In this document: positions 53,668 to 62,847 of the stretch, piece after piece
Layout: every line of letters starts with the position of its first letter
Position numbering within the stretch: position 1 is the first letter of the stretch
DNA from: Clostridia bacterium
GTDB lineage: Bacteria > Bacillota > Clostridia > Christensenellales > UBA1242
Length of the DNA: 64,000 nucleotides
Direction of reading: 5' to 3'
NCBI GenBank assembly: GCA_023228225.1
Contig: JALOBO010000005.1
Span: forward strand, 39,196-103,195
Translations under genes and position numbers: made by a program
Notes under the pieces: model-generated
The model's database searches: none
What the model was told of the DNA's origin: nothing
Seen by the model: only the letters and a program-made list of their open reading frames with translations

Positions 53668-55077
53668 TTAACGATTAATTGAATTCGCAATTTTTCTTAT
53701 TTCTGCTAGTTTTTTATTGCCTACTGTTTTTAAATTTTCAAATTCTATTTGCGAACTTAACTTTTCTGAATACTTATCTTCGGGTGTGAATATTAATCCT
53801 TGTACTTGTGTTAGAATTTTTTTTAAATTTTTGTTTTCTTTTATAAGACATTTTTCAGAATTATTCAACTTGATAGTTTTAACTTTTTCTGTAATGCAAT
53901 TTAATAAAACGCTTTGTGCAATGTTTTGTTCGTCAAAATAATTAATAAAGTTGTTTTTGTCCTTGTCTACCAAGTCATAAACTAAACACGCTAGTAAATC
54001 AAAAGGCTCTAATCTTTTTGCCTCCAAAATAAATAACTCGCTACATTTTTCATCGTAAAGTCTAAAAGTATCAATGTTGTTACTTACATTAAATTTGCTA
54101 TTCAAAAAATATGATTTTTTTATAATATCATCAAAATACTTTTTAAAACTGTCCCGATATTTACTATTAAAATCATCATATAATTCAAAAGCATTTTCTA
54201 TGGTATTTTTATACAGTGTATTTTTTCCTATTAAAATTTCAAACAGTTCCGCAATATTCATTGCTTTATGATATTTCATATTACAATCAAGTTTGTGTCC
54301 TTGCAAGGCAACAAAGTTTTCATAACTTTGCAATAAATTTCTACTGCATTTTACTAAACTTAAAAAACTAGTATTTACATAATATATATTTTTTGAATTA
54401 TTTTCAATTTTAACTTGCCCAAAATACTCGTTTTTACTTGGCAATAAATTAATATTGTGCAATTCGTTTACAACTTCATCAAACATATTAAATGCTTTTG
54501 CTAATGAATATTTTTTACCTTTGCAAATTTCTATACCATTGCCAAAAAGTTTTTCTTTTTTCAATCCAATTTCTTTTTTTTGTACTTTAATTGAATGTAA
54601 TAATTCGTGTTTTAAATCGTAATATAAATTAAATTTATATAAATTAAGATATAATGCGGAATCGTTGTTTGTAATATTTCTATAAGAATCTCTTACAAAA
54701 AGCACTCTTTTATAATTATTTTCAATTTCATTGCTAACAATTTTATAATTTTCGGCATTTAAATGTCTTTTTGCTATTTCTAAAACAGTATTTTTAATTG
54801 AATAGTTATTAAAATTCAAAGTTTTAGTTGCATTAATATATTCAGCAGTTGAATCCGTATTTAAAGAATTAAAATGCTTAACATTCTTTTTAATTTTATC
54901 AATTATATTTTTAGCAAATTCTTCTTCGCTCTCATAAAGTTCTGGATTATAAAATTCTTTTGTAATTTCTTGCACAAATTCTGTGGCAACGCACACAAAT
55001 AATTCCGGCATATGAATGTCTGAATTATTTTGAGTATGCTCTGTAAAAATTTGTATCAATTCATCTTTGTTTAACAT
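53668..55077 (-). CDS. Zincin-like protein, paralogue 2
   Basis: A 469-residue paralogue. HELLH is at residues 157-161, followed 39 residues later by FDEVVNELH. Shared landmarks: MNIAELFEILIGK (about 277) and DEQNIAQSVLLNCI (about 392). Lysine-rich and AT-rich like its neighbours. Fifteen bp from paralogue 3 and 2 bp from paralogue 1, so cotranscribed. No domain beyond the zincin-like core is evident. Confidence 0.72.
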   Translation of the reverse strand: MLNKDELIQIFTEHTQNNSDIHMPELFVCVATEFVQEITKEFYNPELYESEEEFAKNIIDKIKKNVKHFNSLNTDSTAEYINATKTLNFNNYSIKNTVLEIAKRHLNAENYKIVSNEIENNYKRVLFVRDSYRNITNNDSALYLNLYKFNLYYDLKHELLHSIKVQKKEIGLKKEKLFGNGIEICKGKKYSLAKAFNMFDEVVNELHNINLLPSKNEYFGQVKIENNSKNIYYVNTSFLSLVKCSRNLLQSYENFVALQGHKLDCNMKYHKAMNIAELFEILIGKNTLYKNTIENAFELYDDFNSKYRDSFKKYFDDIIKKSYFLNSKFNVSNNIDTFRLYDEKCSELFILEAKRLEPFDLLACLVYDLVDKDKNNFINYFDEQNIAQSVLLNCITEKVKTIKLNNSEKCLIKENKNLKKILTQVQGLIFTPEDKYSEKLSSQIEFENLKTVGNKKLAEIRKIANSINR

Positions 55078-55079
55078 TC

Positions 55080-56471
55080 TTACTCCATTTGATTTGAATT
55101 TTCTGCGTTTTGACTATTCATTCTTAATTTGTAGTTTTCTATTTCGTAATATTTTGATATGCATAAATCTCGTAATTCATAATATTTATCTTGCACAACA
55201 GAATATTTTCGGTCTTCAACTTTTAGCGGTAAAGTTAATAAACTATATGTATCATAGCAAACACCATTAACAATTTTATCCTGTAAAAGCGATAATTGTT
55301 CAAAACTAAACTCATTTACATTAATTTCACTAATGTTTTTTTCAATGCAATCCATTAAAATGCATTGTGCAAGTTCTTGATAGGCAATACTACCATCGCC
55401 GTTAAAACACTCGGCAACTAAAATGCTTAAATAATCAAGTGGTCTTGGCTCTTGTTTAAATATAGGCATAGAATAATTGTGTAGAAGTGGCGAAGTAGCA
55501 AATATTAAACTTTCGTATTTTTTAAAGCAATTTTTATACTTTTCATTAAATGAAACAGAAAAATTGCTAATATCAAAACATATACCGGTAAATAATTCGG
55601 TTTTACCTACAACTCGTTCAAGTAGTCCTATTAAATTATCCGCACTTCTATAATTAATATTTATTGTTCTAGGTGTTCCGTCTGCATTTTGGTAAAATTC
55701 TTTATAATTTTTAGGAAATCCATTGATAGAATTTAATGTTATATATTTATAAGAATTATTTCCAAAGTTAAATTCTTGTATAACCGGTTCGCCAAATTTT
55801 TGCTTTGCATTACGATTAAGTGCTGCCGCGTGGTGTTCGTTTATAACTTCATCAAATTTTTCGTAGGCACCTTGAAGTGTTATTGTCCTGCTACCATCAT
55901 TAAGATAAAAGCTTGATGCTTGTGATTTAAAAATATCAAGTTTTAGCCCGTGCATTTTTAATGCATGTAGTAATTCATGGTCGTTAACATGGTCAAAATT
56001 GTTTTTCAGCATTAATGTTGCTTCTGGCAAATTTAGTGTGCTATTAAAGTCGCCTTCAATGTAATCATATTCGTGCTCTGGCAATCTCTGTCTTGCAATA
56101 TCTAAAATGTATTCTTTTATTCTTTCCTTATAAAAAGTAACGCTTTTATAATTGGGATTATATAACCCCAGCGTTTGTTCTTGGTCAAATATACTTTGCC
56201 CTCGTTCTCCAAACAAGGAATTATTAGTCCTAAACTGGTTAATATTCTCCAATAATTTTAATAAACAAGCGTCTTTTAAATTATCCTCACTATCAAAAGT
56301 GTCTAATATGGGATTTCCATATACTTTTTCTATAGAATTAACCAAATTAATAATTAAATCTTTAAAATATTCAGGATTTTCTATATTGCTTTTTTGCTTA
56401 TTCAAAAAAGATTGAATTATATTTTCAATCTCTGTATCAGTAAATGGAGTTACAACATCAATTTCTGCCAT
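55080..56471 (-). CDS. Zincin-like protein, paralogue 1
   Basis: A 463-residue paralogue, first of the operon. HELLH is at residues 165-169, and 38 residues later FDEVINEHH. The shared segments are DNLIGLLERVVGK (about 275) and YQELAQCILMDCI (about 380). N-terminal helices (TDTEIENIIQSFLNKQKS) are like those of the other two. No signal peptide or membrane anchor, so cytosolic unless exported by an unusual route. A strong sigma-A promoter precedes it. Family chemistry predicts metallopeptidase activity; the substrate is unknown. Confidence 0.74.
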   Translation of the reverse strand: MAEIDVVTPFTDTEIENIIQSFLNKQKSNIENPEYFKDLIINLVNSIEKVYGNPILDTFDSEDNLKDACLLKLLENINQFRTNNSLFGERGQSIFDQEQTLGLYNPNYKSVTFYKERIKEYILDIARQRLPEHEYDYIEGDFNSTLNLPEATLMLKNNFDHVNDHELLHALKMHGLKLDIFKSQASSFYLNDGSRTITLQGAYEKFDEVINEHHAAALNRNAKQKFGEPVIQEFNFGNNSYKYITLNSINGFPKNYKEFYQNADGTPRTININYRSADNLIGLLERVVGKTELFTGICFDISNFSVSFNEKYKNCFKKYESLIFATSPLLHNYSMPIFKQEPRPLDYLSILVAECFNGDGSIAYQELAQCILMDCIEKNISEINVNEFSFEQLSLLQDKIVNGVCYDTYSLLTLPLKVEDRKYSVVQDKYYELRDLCISKYYEIENYKLRMNSQNAENSNQME

Positions 56472-56501
56472 ATTACTTTTACCTTCATTTTTTCTTGCTT
56501 A

Positions 56502-56530
56502 ATTATACGATTTTATGTTTGGTCTGTCAA
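56502..56530 (-). promoter_or_regulatory. Promoter of the zincin-like operon
   Basis: On the minus strand TTGACA (56525-56530), 17-bp spacer, TATAAT (56502-56507); both hexamers are perfect matches. Confidence 0.85.
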
Positions 56531-56562
56531 TAGGGATATCAAAATTGCAAAAACAAATGATT

Positions 56563-56597
56563 AAAAAAACGTGTGGCACAACACAAACACGTTTTTA
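56563..56597 (-). terminator. Terminator of the 165-residue gene
   Basis: AAAAACGTGT / ACACGTTTTT with a 13-nt loop and a T-run on the minus strand, just after the stop codon at 56603. Confidence 0.8.
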
Positions 56598-56602
56598 ATA
56601 TA

Positions 56603-57100
56603 TTAATTCATTACAATATTATCATCTTTACTTTCTTCAAATTTAACGATACCATTTTTAAAGTTGGCACAATCAAATGCTGAAAATAATACTTTGCCTT
56701 TATAATCAAAAACAATAAATTCTCTATCGTGCGGGTTATGCTCTTTGGGAATTGGAATAGCACTTTTTTTATAATGAAAATAAAAATGTTCTTCTTCAAA
56801 CTGCAAATTGCATTTAAAAGTATCAATAATTTCTATTTTGCCCTGTGGTTCACCTTTTCTATGTCCATCTAATGCTTGTGCAATTTTTTGCCCATTTAGC
56901 GCATAAATATAAATCACATCGTAAGTTGAATCATTTGAATCTATAAAGGTGGTAGATTTAATTGCTTTTTCTTTTTCATTAACTTTTATGATTTCTAATT
57001 CTGTTGTTTTGTGATCAAAGCCCTCATTAAATATTAATTTGTTTGATATAGTATCTAATACATTCAAATAACCTTTTTCATTTTGAGTAATCTTGAACAT
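56603..57100 (-). CDS. Hypothetical protein
   Basis: A 165-residue soluble, beta-rich protein I do not recognise: repeated short strands with D/G turns (GKIEIIDTFKCNLQFEEEHFYFHYK). No signal peptide. It has its own promoter and terminator, immediately upstream of the zincin operon. The composition is like its neighbours. Confidence 0.65.
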   Translation of the reverse strand: MFKITQNEKGYLNVLDTISNKLIFNEGFDHKTTELEIIKVNEKEKAIKSTTFIDSNDSTYDVIYIYALNGQKIAQALDGHRKGEPQGKIEIIDTFKCNLQFEEEHFYFHYKKSAIPIPKEHNPHDREFIVFDYKGKVLFSAFDCANFKNGIVKFEESKDDNIVMN

Positions 57101-57480
57101 AGACTTTTATGCCTCCTTGTTATTTGTATTATGTACTTAGCGGAAATAAATTGCATTCGGCTAATGTATAAAAAGCATCAATTTTAATTACACTTTACTT
57201 CCTTATACGACATTTTAAAAAACATTGCTATGTTTTTTACACTTTTAGTATAACATAACTAAAAAAAAAGTCAAAACACTTTTTATAATTTTTTGCACGC
57301 CTTAATATTAATAAAACAAAAATAAAAATCTGGTGAAATAATGAAGTCAAACACAAAAGTCACATAATAACAAAAAGTATATTAAATTTTTTTACAAACT
57401 TGATAGCGTTTTTAGTATAAATCCTAAAAATTTAAGTTTTCGCATTAAATTTTTGTTGAATTATAGTAATATATTCCTTC
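57101..57480. other. Intergenic region
   Basis: 380 bp without a gene. It holds the promoter of the 165-residue gene and a 9-bp hairpin at 57217-57238 near its transcription start. The rest is AT-rich with no repeat or terminator evident. Confidence 0.5.
57247..57274 (-). promoter_or_regulatory. Promoter of the 165-residue gene
   Basis: On the minus strand TTGACT (57269-57274), 16-bp spacer (T-rich), TATACT (57247-57252). It leaves a leader of about 140 nt. Confidence 0.6.
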
Positions 57481-58680
57481 CTATTTTAAATATTTTTGAG
57501 CAAATTCTTCCATTGCGGATTTAAAAGTTTTTTTATAAATATAGTCACCTGTTCGTGGGGCTTCAAGTGGGTAGGGCTCAAAGCCATTAGGGTTAAAAAA
57601 ACCTTCTGGGTCAATAAATATTACTTTTTTACCTGCCACACGGGCTTGCTTTTGCACTTGTCTACGGTCAGCATGTATCCCAATACATATAACACTTTTT
57701 GCTTTTTCATCAAAATTTATTTGTGGTAAATAAGTGCCCTTATCGTAAATCCTTAAAATTTTTTCATCAATCCCGTAGCGTCTTACAATGCGGTCAAAAT
57801 TATTATTTAAAACAGTTCCGGTAAAAAGTCCTTTTTTATATAATTTTGCAAAAATATCATATGCCTTTGTAGGTTTACTTTTAATTATTACCTTAGGCAC
57901 AGAACTAAATTTTTCGTACATCTTTTTCGTATTTAAAATAATGTTTACAATCAAATCATCTTCTTTACCAAAATAAAACTTGCCTGTATCATGATTTTGC
58001 ACCTTATAACTCTCGTGCATCAAGTAAAGTGGCGGAATACCTACTTCAATAGCTGGTCCACAGCCCATTTCAATTTGTGCTGGCAAATATTTTTCTATAT
58101 CCTCAATACTATTAATATAAGTCGGCTCGCCTCTTGGTTCAATTTGACGGAACATTTTTGTAGATAAAGTCCACATTCTATCGTTTTCTATTTTACAATC
58201 ATAACCTTTTGTGTGTACTATAATGTCTAATGAACAATAATTGTTAGGAAAAACAACACTACTTTCTATGTTTTTTGGGTGAATATCATATTCTTTTAAT
58301 TCAACTTGCAAATTGTTTTTTATGTAACTATTTTCGCTTATTTTTGTAAATTTTGCTTGCGTTAACGCATTTAAAACTTTTTGTTTATATTCTATAATTT
58401 CTTCCTTTTGAAAAGTATTTGAAACATACACAAAAGTATCTTTTATCACTAAATAATTTTTATATTCTTTTTGCTGTACTTCATACGCATCATAAAATTG
58501 CACATAACGGCGTTTTTGTGTGGTTTCATCTATGTAACCTGATGCTTTTTTATTTTCTGGTCTTTGATTTCTAAACCAAATTCCTTCAAAATAAAACCGC
58601 CCATTTTTTTCTACAAAATTATTTTTAAAAATATCTTTTTCTTCTGTTGTTAGTTCACAAATATAAAATGGGAATTGCAT
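57481..58680 (-). CDS. Putative sirtuin-fold protein
   Basis: A 399-residue protein with a C-terminal half resembling SIR2. GCGPAIEVGIPPL (residues 206-218) matches the sirtuin G-A-G-x-S-x-x-S-G-I-P loop. NNNFDRIVRRYG (292-303) matches T-Q-N-I-D-x-L-x-x-x-A-G. SVICIGIHADRR (329-340) and VIFID (353-357) match the later strands. At the catalytic H-G position the sequence reads IYDKG, and the four zinc cysteines are missing. NAD binding is plausible, deacetylation is not. The N-terminal 190 residues are unrecognised. Divergent from the second rsmH. Confidence 0.6.
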   Translation of the reverse strand: MQFPFYICELTTEEKDIFKNNFVEKNGRFYFEGIWFRNQRPENKKASGYIDETTQKRRYVQFYDAYEVQQKEYKNYLVIKDTFVYVSNTFQKEEIIEYKQKVLNALTQAKFTKISENSYIKNNLQVELKEYDIHPKNIESSVVFPNNYCSLDIIVHTKGYDCKIENDRMWTLSTKMFRQIEPRGEPTYINSIEDIEKYLPAQIEMGCGPAIEVGIPPLYLMHESYKVQNHDTGKFYFGKEDDLIVNIILNTKKMYEKFSSVPKVIIKSKPTKAYDIFAKLYKKGLFTGTVLNNNFDRIVRRYGIDEKILRIYDKGTYLPQINFDEKAKSVICIGIHADRRQVQKQARVAGKKVIFIDPEGFFNPNGFEPYPLEAPRTGDYIYKKTFKSAMEEFAQKYLK

Positions 58681-58764
58681 ATTTAATTCCTTTTATTTTT
58701 ATTTTATTTATTATAGCACAAAAATCATTATTGTAAAACTATTATTAATAAATTAAGTAACAAA

Positions 58765-58793
58765 TTGACTATAAATACTTATGTTGTTATAAT
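58765..58793 (+). promoter_or_regulatory. Promoter of the second rsmH gene
   Basis: TTGACT (58765-58770), 17-bp spacer, TATAAT (58788-58793), 33 bp before the start codon. Confidence 0.8.
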
Positions 58794-58826
58794 AAATGCA
58801 GTAGAGTTTTATAGGAATTGGTAATT

Positions 58827-59900
58827 ATGGACAACAATAATAACCCAGTATTAGAAAATATAGATATTAAACATGTTCGCCGTGTTAGATATAGTGGAAC
58901 ACACCCCAAAAAATTCAGCGAAAAATACAAGGAATTGCAACCCGAAAAATATGCAACCGATGTTGCAAAAATAATTCAAAATGGCAAAACACCTGCTGGT
59001 ATGCACATTTCTATTTTCGTTAAAGAAATTTTGGATTTTTTACAAATTAAACCTGGACAAATTGGTTTAGATGCAACACTCGGCTATGGTGGTCACACAC
59101 GAAAAATGTTAGAATGTTTAGAAGGTCGCGGGCATCTATATGCGATTGATGTAGACCACATAGAACTAGAAAAAACAAAAAAACGATTAGAGAGTTTGGG
59201 CTATGGTCCTAATATTTTAACAAATAAGCAACTAAACTTTGCTAATATTGATAAAGTCATAGAAAAAGATAAAAAATTTGATTTTGTACTCGCCGATTTA
59301 GGCCTTTCTTCAATGCAAATTGACAATCCCGAAAGAGGTTTTACATTTAAGTATGATGGACCGCTTGATTTAAGACTAAATCCCGAAGAAGGCATTACCG
59401 CCACCGAAAGATTAAAAGAACTTTCCGAAGAAGAAATTGAGGAAATGCTAGTCGCAAATTCTGATGAACCATACGCAAGGCAAATTGCTCACGAAATAAT
59501 TAAACAAATAGAAAATGGGCTACCAATTACAACAACAAAACAACTATCACAAATTATTGCAGATGCCCTTATGCCTATACCATTTGATGACCGTAAATAC
59601 GAAACAAAAAAATCATGCCAAAGGACATTTCAAGCAATTAGAATTGATATAAACAAAGAATATGAAGTACTAAAAGAATTTTTAGATAAACTTCCCCAAG
59701 TGCTTAATAAAGGCGGTCGCGTAGCAATTTTGTCATTCCATTCTGGCGAAGATAGACTAGTTAAAAAATCATTTAAATATTTTCATAACGAAGGATTATA
59801 TAGCGAAATAGCAAAAGATGTAATCCGCCCGTCGGCCGAAGAATGTTATGCTAATCCCCGTGCCCACTCTGCCAAAATGCGCTGGGCAATAAAGTCATAA
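58827..59900 (+). CDS. Second RsmH-family methyltransferase
   Basis: A 357-residue homologue of RsmH (MraW), about 47 residues longer than the one at 50.7 kb. It has LDATLGYGGHTRKML, VLADLGLSSMQIDNPERGFTFKYDG, ILSFHSGEDRLVKKSF and NPRAHSAKMRWA, so SAM-binding and catalytic motifs are retained. The N-terminal extension reads HVRRVRYSGTHPKKFSEKYKEL. Start at 58827 rather than the TTG at 58818, since AGGAAT then stands at a usable distance. The substrate may be C1402 or another cytosine. Confidence 0.88.
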   Translation: MDNNNNPVLENIDIKHVRRVRYSGTHPKKFSEKYKELQPEKYATDVAKIIQNGKTPAGMHISIFVKEILDFLQIKPGQIGLDATLGYGGHTRKMLECLEGRGHLYAIDVDHIELEKTKKRLESLGYGPNILTNKQLNFANIDKVIEKDKKFDFVLADLGLSSMQIDNPERGFTFKYDGPLDLRLNPEEGITATERLKELSEEEIEEMLVANSDEPYARQIAHEIIKQIENGLPITTTKQLSQIIADALMPIPFDDRKYETKKSCQRTFQAIRIDINKEYEVLKEFLDKLPQVLNKGGRVAILSFHSGEDRLVKKSFKYFHNEGLYSEIAKDVIRPSAEECYANPRAHSAKMRWAIKS

Positions 59901-59940
59901 ACAAAAGCCATTATCAAGATTTATTGAAAAATCCGATTAA

Positions 59941-60002
59941 GATGAAATGCACCCAACAAGTTGGACATTAATTTATGTCCAACTTGTTGGGTGCATTTCA
60001 TC
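59941..60002. terminator. Perfect 28-bp hairpin between convergent genes
   Basis: A stem of 28 uninterrupted base pairs (starting GATGAAATGCACCCAACAAG) with loop TAATTT, followed on the plus strand by an AT-rich stretch with T-runs. It is probably a bidirectional terminator, but the stem is unusually long and GC-richer than its surroundings. Confidence 0.75.
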
Positions 60003-60022
60003 GTATTTATTTTTTTGATTTT

Positions 60023-61210
60023 TTAAATAGTTTCTTCGGCGATATAAACCCTTGTGGAATTTTCTATTGTTTTAATTTCAAGCCCATCGGCAAGATATTC
60101 TAAATCGTTTCCAATATAAGTTAAAACGGTAGCAGAATCTTTAAACACACCTGCTGTATACTTTAAAATTCTATAATCAAATGCATTAATATACGCTTCT
60201 GTTTCATCATCAAATATATTTGCCTCATATATACCATATACATCATCAAAGGTAATATTCACATTTTGGTCAGTATCATAGTCTACTAAAATGCCTGATG
60301 GAGATGAACTTGCTGTTGTTTGCCCAAAGTGATATTTTCCAATTCTATTACCTTCAATAAGATAAGTTAATTGATCTTGAACAGTATTTGATGCAGACAC
60401 ACTAATTTGAATGCCTGTTGGAGCAGTTGCTAATGTCGTAGTCGTTTCATCTGATAAATGAATGTAATTATTTTTTAATTGTACAGCGCCATTTTTAATT
60501 AAAATGCCTCTTCTCTCATCTTGTTGTGCGGTGCCATCTCCTCGTTTGCCCGTGTGAGATATTTCTAAGTTTTCAATTTTTACCGGCTCCGTTTCAGTCA
60601 TTTCAGTCAAATCTATTCTAAAAATACCTTCTACTTTATATTTTCCGCTTTCTTTGGTTGCGCCTTTAATCGAAATAGGAACAGAAATAACATATCCTGC
60701 TAAATCTTCTGCTAAATTATCTTTTACTAAATCTCTCTCAATTATAATTTCATCACTTTTTTTGACAGTGCTAAGTAAATTTGATAATTCATATGCTTCA
60801 TCTGTTAAAACTTTTAAACTGTGTTTGTTGTAAATTAAATCTTTTACCGTATAATAATCAGTATTTTCACTTGTTAAATAATAGGTTTTTATTGGAATAT
60901 CACTTAATAGAAATGAAGTTTGTAATGAGCCTTCATATTTTGATCCTATGGACTGAATGATAACCGTTAATGTATTTGTTTGCAAATTTACTAAATAGTC
61001 AGCCGTATAATCTTCATCTTTTGTTAAAATTACATTGTTCCTTTCTATTCTTACCGTGGGGGTTATTACTTCCAATGTTAAATCCGTTTGGGGCATAGTG
61101 AGTTGAATTGTAGCATCTACAATATTAATTGTTTTTGTACCACAACCTACCACTGATAGTAATACAAATAAAACCGCAAATAAAATAATTATTTTTTTAT
61201 ATTTTTTCAT
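60023..61210 (-). CDS. Lipoprotein of unknown function
   Basis: A 395-residue secreted lipoprotein. The basic n-region, hydrophobic core and lipobox LSVVGC with Cys23 are clear. The rest is beta-rich with many T/N/D turns; strands such as GILIKNGAVQLKNNYIHLSD and IEGNRIGKYHF suggest a right-handed beta-helix, but this is weak. No binding motif is recognised. Confidence 0.75.
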   Translation of the reverse strand: MKKYKKIIILFAVLFVLLSVVGCGTKTINIVDATIQLTMPQTDLTLEVITPTVRIERNNVILTKDEDYTADYLVNLQTNTLTVIIQSIGSKYEGSLQTSFLLSDIPIKTYYLTSENTDYYTVKDLIYNKHSLKVLTDEAYELSNLLSTVKKSDEIIIERDLVKDNLAEDLAGYVISVPISIKGATKESGKYKVEGIFRIDLTEMTETEPVKIENLEISHTGKRGDGTAQQDERRGILIKNGAVQLKNNYIHLSDETTTTLATAPTGIQISVSASNTVQDQLTYLIEGNRIGKYHFGQTTASSSPSGILVDYDTDQNVNITFDDVYGIYEANIFDDETEAYINAFDYRILKYTAGVFKDSATVLTYIGNDLEYLADGLEIKTIENSTRVYIAEETI

Positions 61211-61324
61211 TTTTTTAATCCCTTTAATAAAATTTATTTATTTTAGTTTAAGCATTTTTATCAATATTATTACATAAATAATTAAAATAAAAATGAATGC
61301 TTAAATTAGAAATAAATGATAAAA

Positions 61325-61350
61325 AATGCCAGTACAGTAAGAGGGGCATT
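61325..61350 (-). terminator. Terminator after the 356-residue gene
   Basis: AATGCC / GGCATT with a 14-nt loop, followed on the minus strand by a T6 run, 86 bp after the stop codon at 61436. Confidence 0.6.
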
Positions 61351-61435
61351 GTTTCCATAAATTAATTTCTAATCTATCAATAAACTAAGCAAATATTTTT
61401 AAAAATTCGCTCGGTTATTAATTGTGATTTTTAGT

Positions 61436-62506
61436 TTATATTTCATTTGTATTAGTATATGATTTTTCAAATGCTACATTTTGCATTGGATAAGGATTAT
61501 CTAATGAAGTAATATTTAGTGTGGTTCCCTTTAATACACATATTTTTTCTCCTGCGTTCGTTTTAAAAAAAATATCATGCATCAGTTCAATACATTTAAT
61601 AGACTCAAAAAAATGAGTATAGACACCATTTTTGTTTGTAGGAGTATACTTTTCTTTAAAAATTTGAGGTTCAACAATATGCTCTTGTCCATTTAAACTA
61701 GAAACAATCATGCTACCTTCTATTTTTACATTTTCTTTTTTTTCATCAATAATGTAAATATTGCCATTTTTTTCAACCCTTCTCCTAGTATCAACCTCTT
61801 CGCCAACTACTCCTAATCTTGCTTGAATTAAAGCAGTGTCATTTATAATTTTAGGAAAAATATTTTTTTGTGCTTGAATCTCTAAAAATTTTTCAACAAA
61901 AACTTTCATGTCTTTTACGATATGACACTGAATTTCTATATCGGGATATTTTAAAATGTCCAAAGAAAGTAATTTTATTTTTTTATATAAACTATCTTCA
62001 TTCTCTTTTATTGCTTTATTAGTTTCGTTTAATTTTTCAATACTTCTTTGATGAATTGCTTGTCTTAATTCAAAGAAAAATTCTTCATGTTTCCCTTCAA
62101 GATTTTTTATATAATCAATTTGTTGTATGGTAGGCAAGTTTTTCGATTTTCTAAAACAAAATTCAACTTGAAGATCTTCTCTATTTACCAAATATGTTAA
62201 TCTACACCAACCTTCTTTTTCTAATTCTGTTATATCCTTTTTATGCACCATCAAAGCCTGAATATCATGGCAAAAATATGCACAACCGTAAAACTTTCCG
62301 TTAGGCGCAAGTAAACCTGATTTGTATTTATTACTAAATAATATTGTATCGGTCCAATCCAAATTACTCCAATCATTTACTTTAACAAATTTTAAAGGTT
62401 TTGTATTTAAAATTTCTTCTTTGCCAAATACATTGGTAACGGTAATTTTTTTATTTACTGTGCCATTATATTTTTTCCATTGATTTTCTATTTTTATAAA
62501 TTTCAT
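61436..62506 (-). CDS. Hypothetical protein
   Basis: A 356-residue soluble protein I do not recognise. N-terminal third beta-rich (KPLKFVKVNDWSNLDWTDTILFSN), a middle helical segment rich in K and E (about residues 130-190), a C-terminal domain with GSMIVSSLNGQEHIVEPQIFKEKY. The tandem beta strands near the end recall prophage or toxin-immunity proteins only superficially. It lies beside the duplicated tRNA fragments, in an accessory region. Confidence 0.6.
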   Translation of the reverse strand: MKFIKIENQWKKYNGTVNKKITVTNVFGKEEILNTKPLKFVKVNDWSNLDWTDTILFSNKYKSGLLAPNGKFYGCAYFCHDIQALMVHKKDITELEKEGWCRLTYLVNREDLQVEFCFRKSKNLPTIQQIDYIKNLEGKHEEFFFELRQAIHQRSIEKLNETNKAIKENEDSLYKKIKLLSLDILKYPDIEIQCHIVKDMKVFVEKFLEIQAQKNIFPKIINDTALIQARLGVVGEEVDTRRRVEKNGNIYIIDEKKENVKIEGSMIVSSLNGQEHIVEPQIFKEKYTPTNKNGVYTHFFESIKCIELMHDIFFKTNAGEKICVLKGTTLNITSLDNPYPMQNVAFEKSYTNTNEI

Positions 62507-62573
62507 AACATACCTTATCTTAAATATATTTTAATTTTAACATATTTTTATATTTTTTTCAATAGTTTATAAT

Positions 62574-62668
62574 TTATTTTATAAAACAGCAAACTCCGTT
62601 TGTAAGGTGGGGACTAAATATAAAAATACCACTCGTTACAAGCGGTATCGTTTGGTAGGAACAAATGG
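62574..62668 (+). repeat. 95-bp direct repeat containing a tRNA 3' end (copy 1)
   Basis: It begins TTATTTTATAAAACAGCAAA and ends GGTAGGAACAAATGG. On the minus strand this is a tRNA 3' end, CCATTTGTTCCTACCA, followed by a hairpin with a T-run. It differs from copy 2 at a few positions. Confidence 0.85.
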
Positions 62669-62746
62669 GGCGATGCGTATAGAAAATAATCCTGCGGATT
62701 ATTTTTAGCCAAAGCCGGGAGCAACTTGTTGCGGTCCGGGTCGACA

Positions 62747-62772
62747 GACTCGAACCATCGACCCCCACCTTA
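62747..62772 (-). pseudogene. tRNA T-arm fragment
   Basis: Minus strand, 26 nt from TAAGGTGGGGG to GGTTCGAGTC, identical to part of the tRNA-Ile fragment at 62942-62967. It is separated from the CCA end of copy 1 by a 78-bp insertion, so this is not a functional tRNA. Confidence 0.7.
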
Positions 62773-62847
62773 AAACCGCCAGTCAAGAAGTGTCCGTGCG
62801 GTTGCGAAAAACTTTTGTTTTTCTAACAGGGTGACACCCTGACTGTT

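Noticed and set aside
52270-56471. ImmA/IrrE-type regulators
   Set aside because: Those have HExxH near the N-terminus of a small protein beside an HTH gene; these are 460 residues with HELLH at about 160 and a different third-ligand motif.
62574-62786. 70-residue minus-strand ORF over the repeat region
   Set aside because: It is a by-product of the duplicated tRNA fragments; no ribosome-binding site and no protein-like composition.
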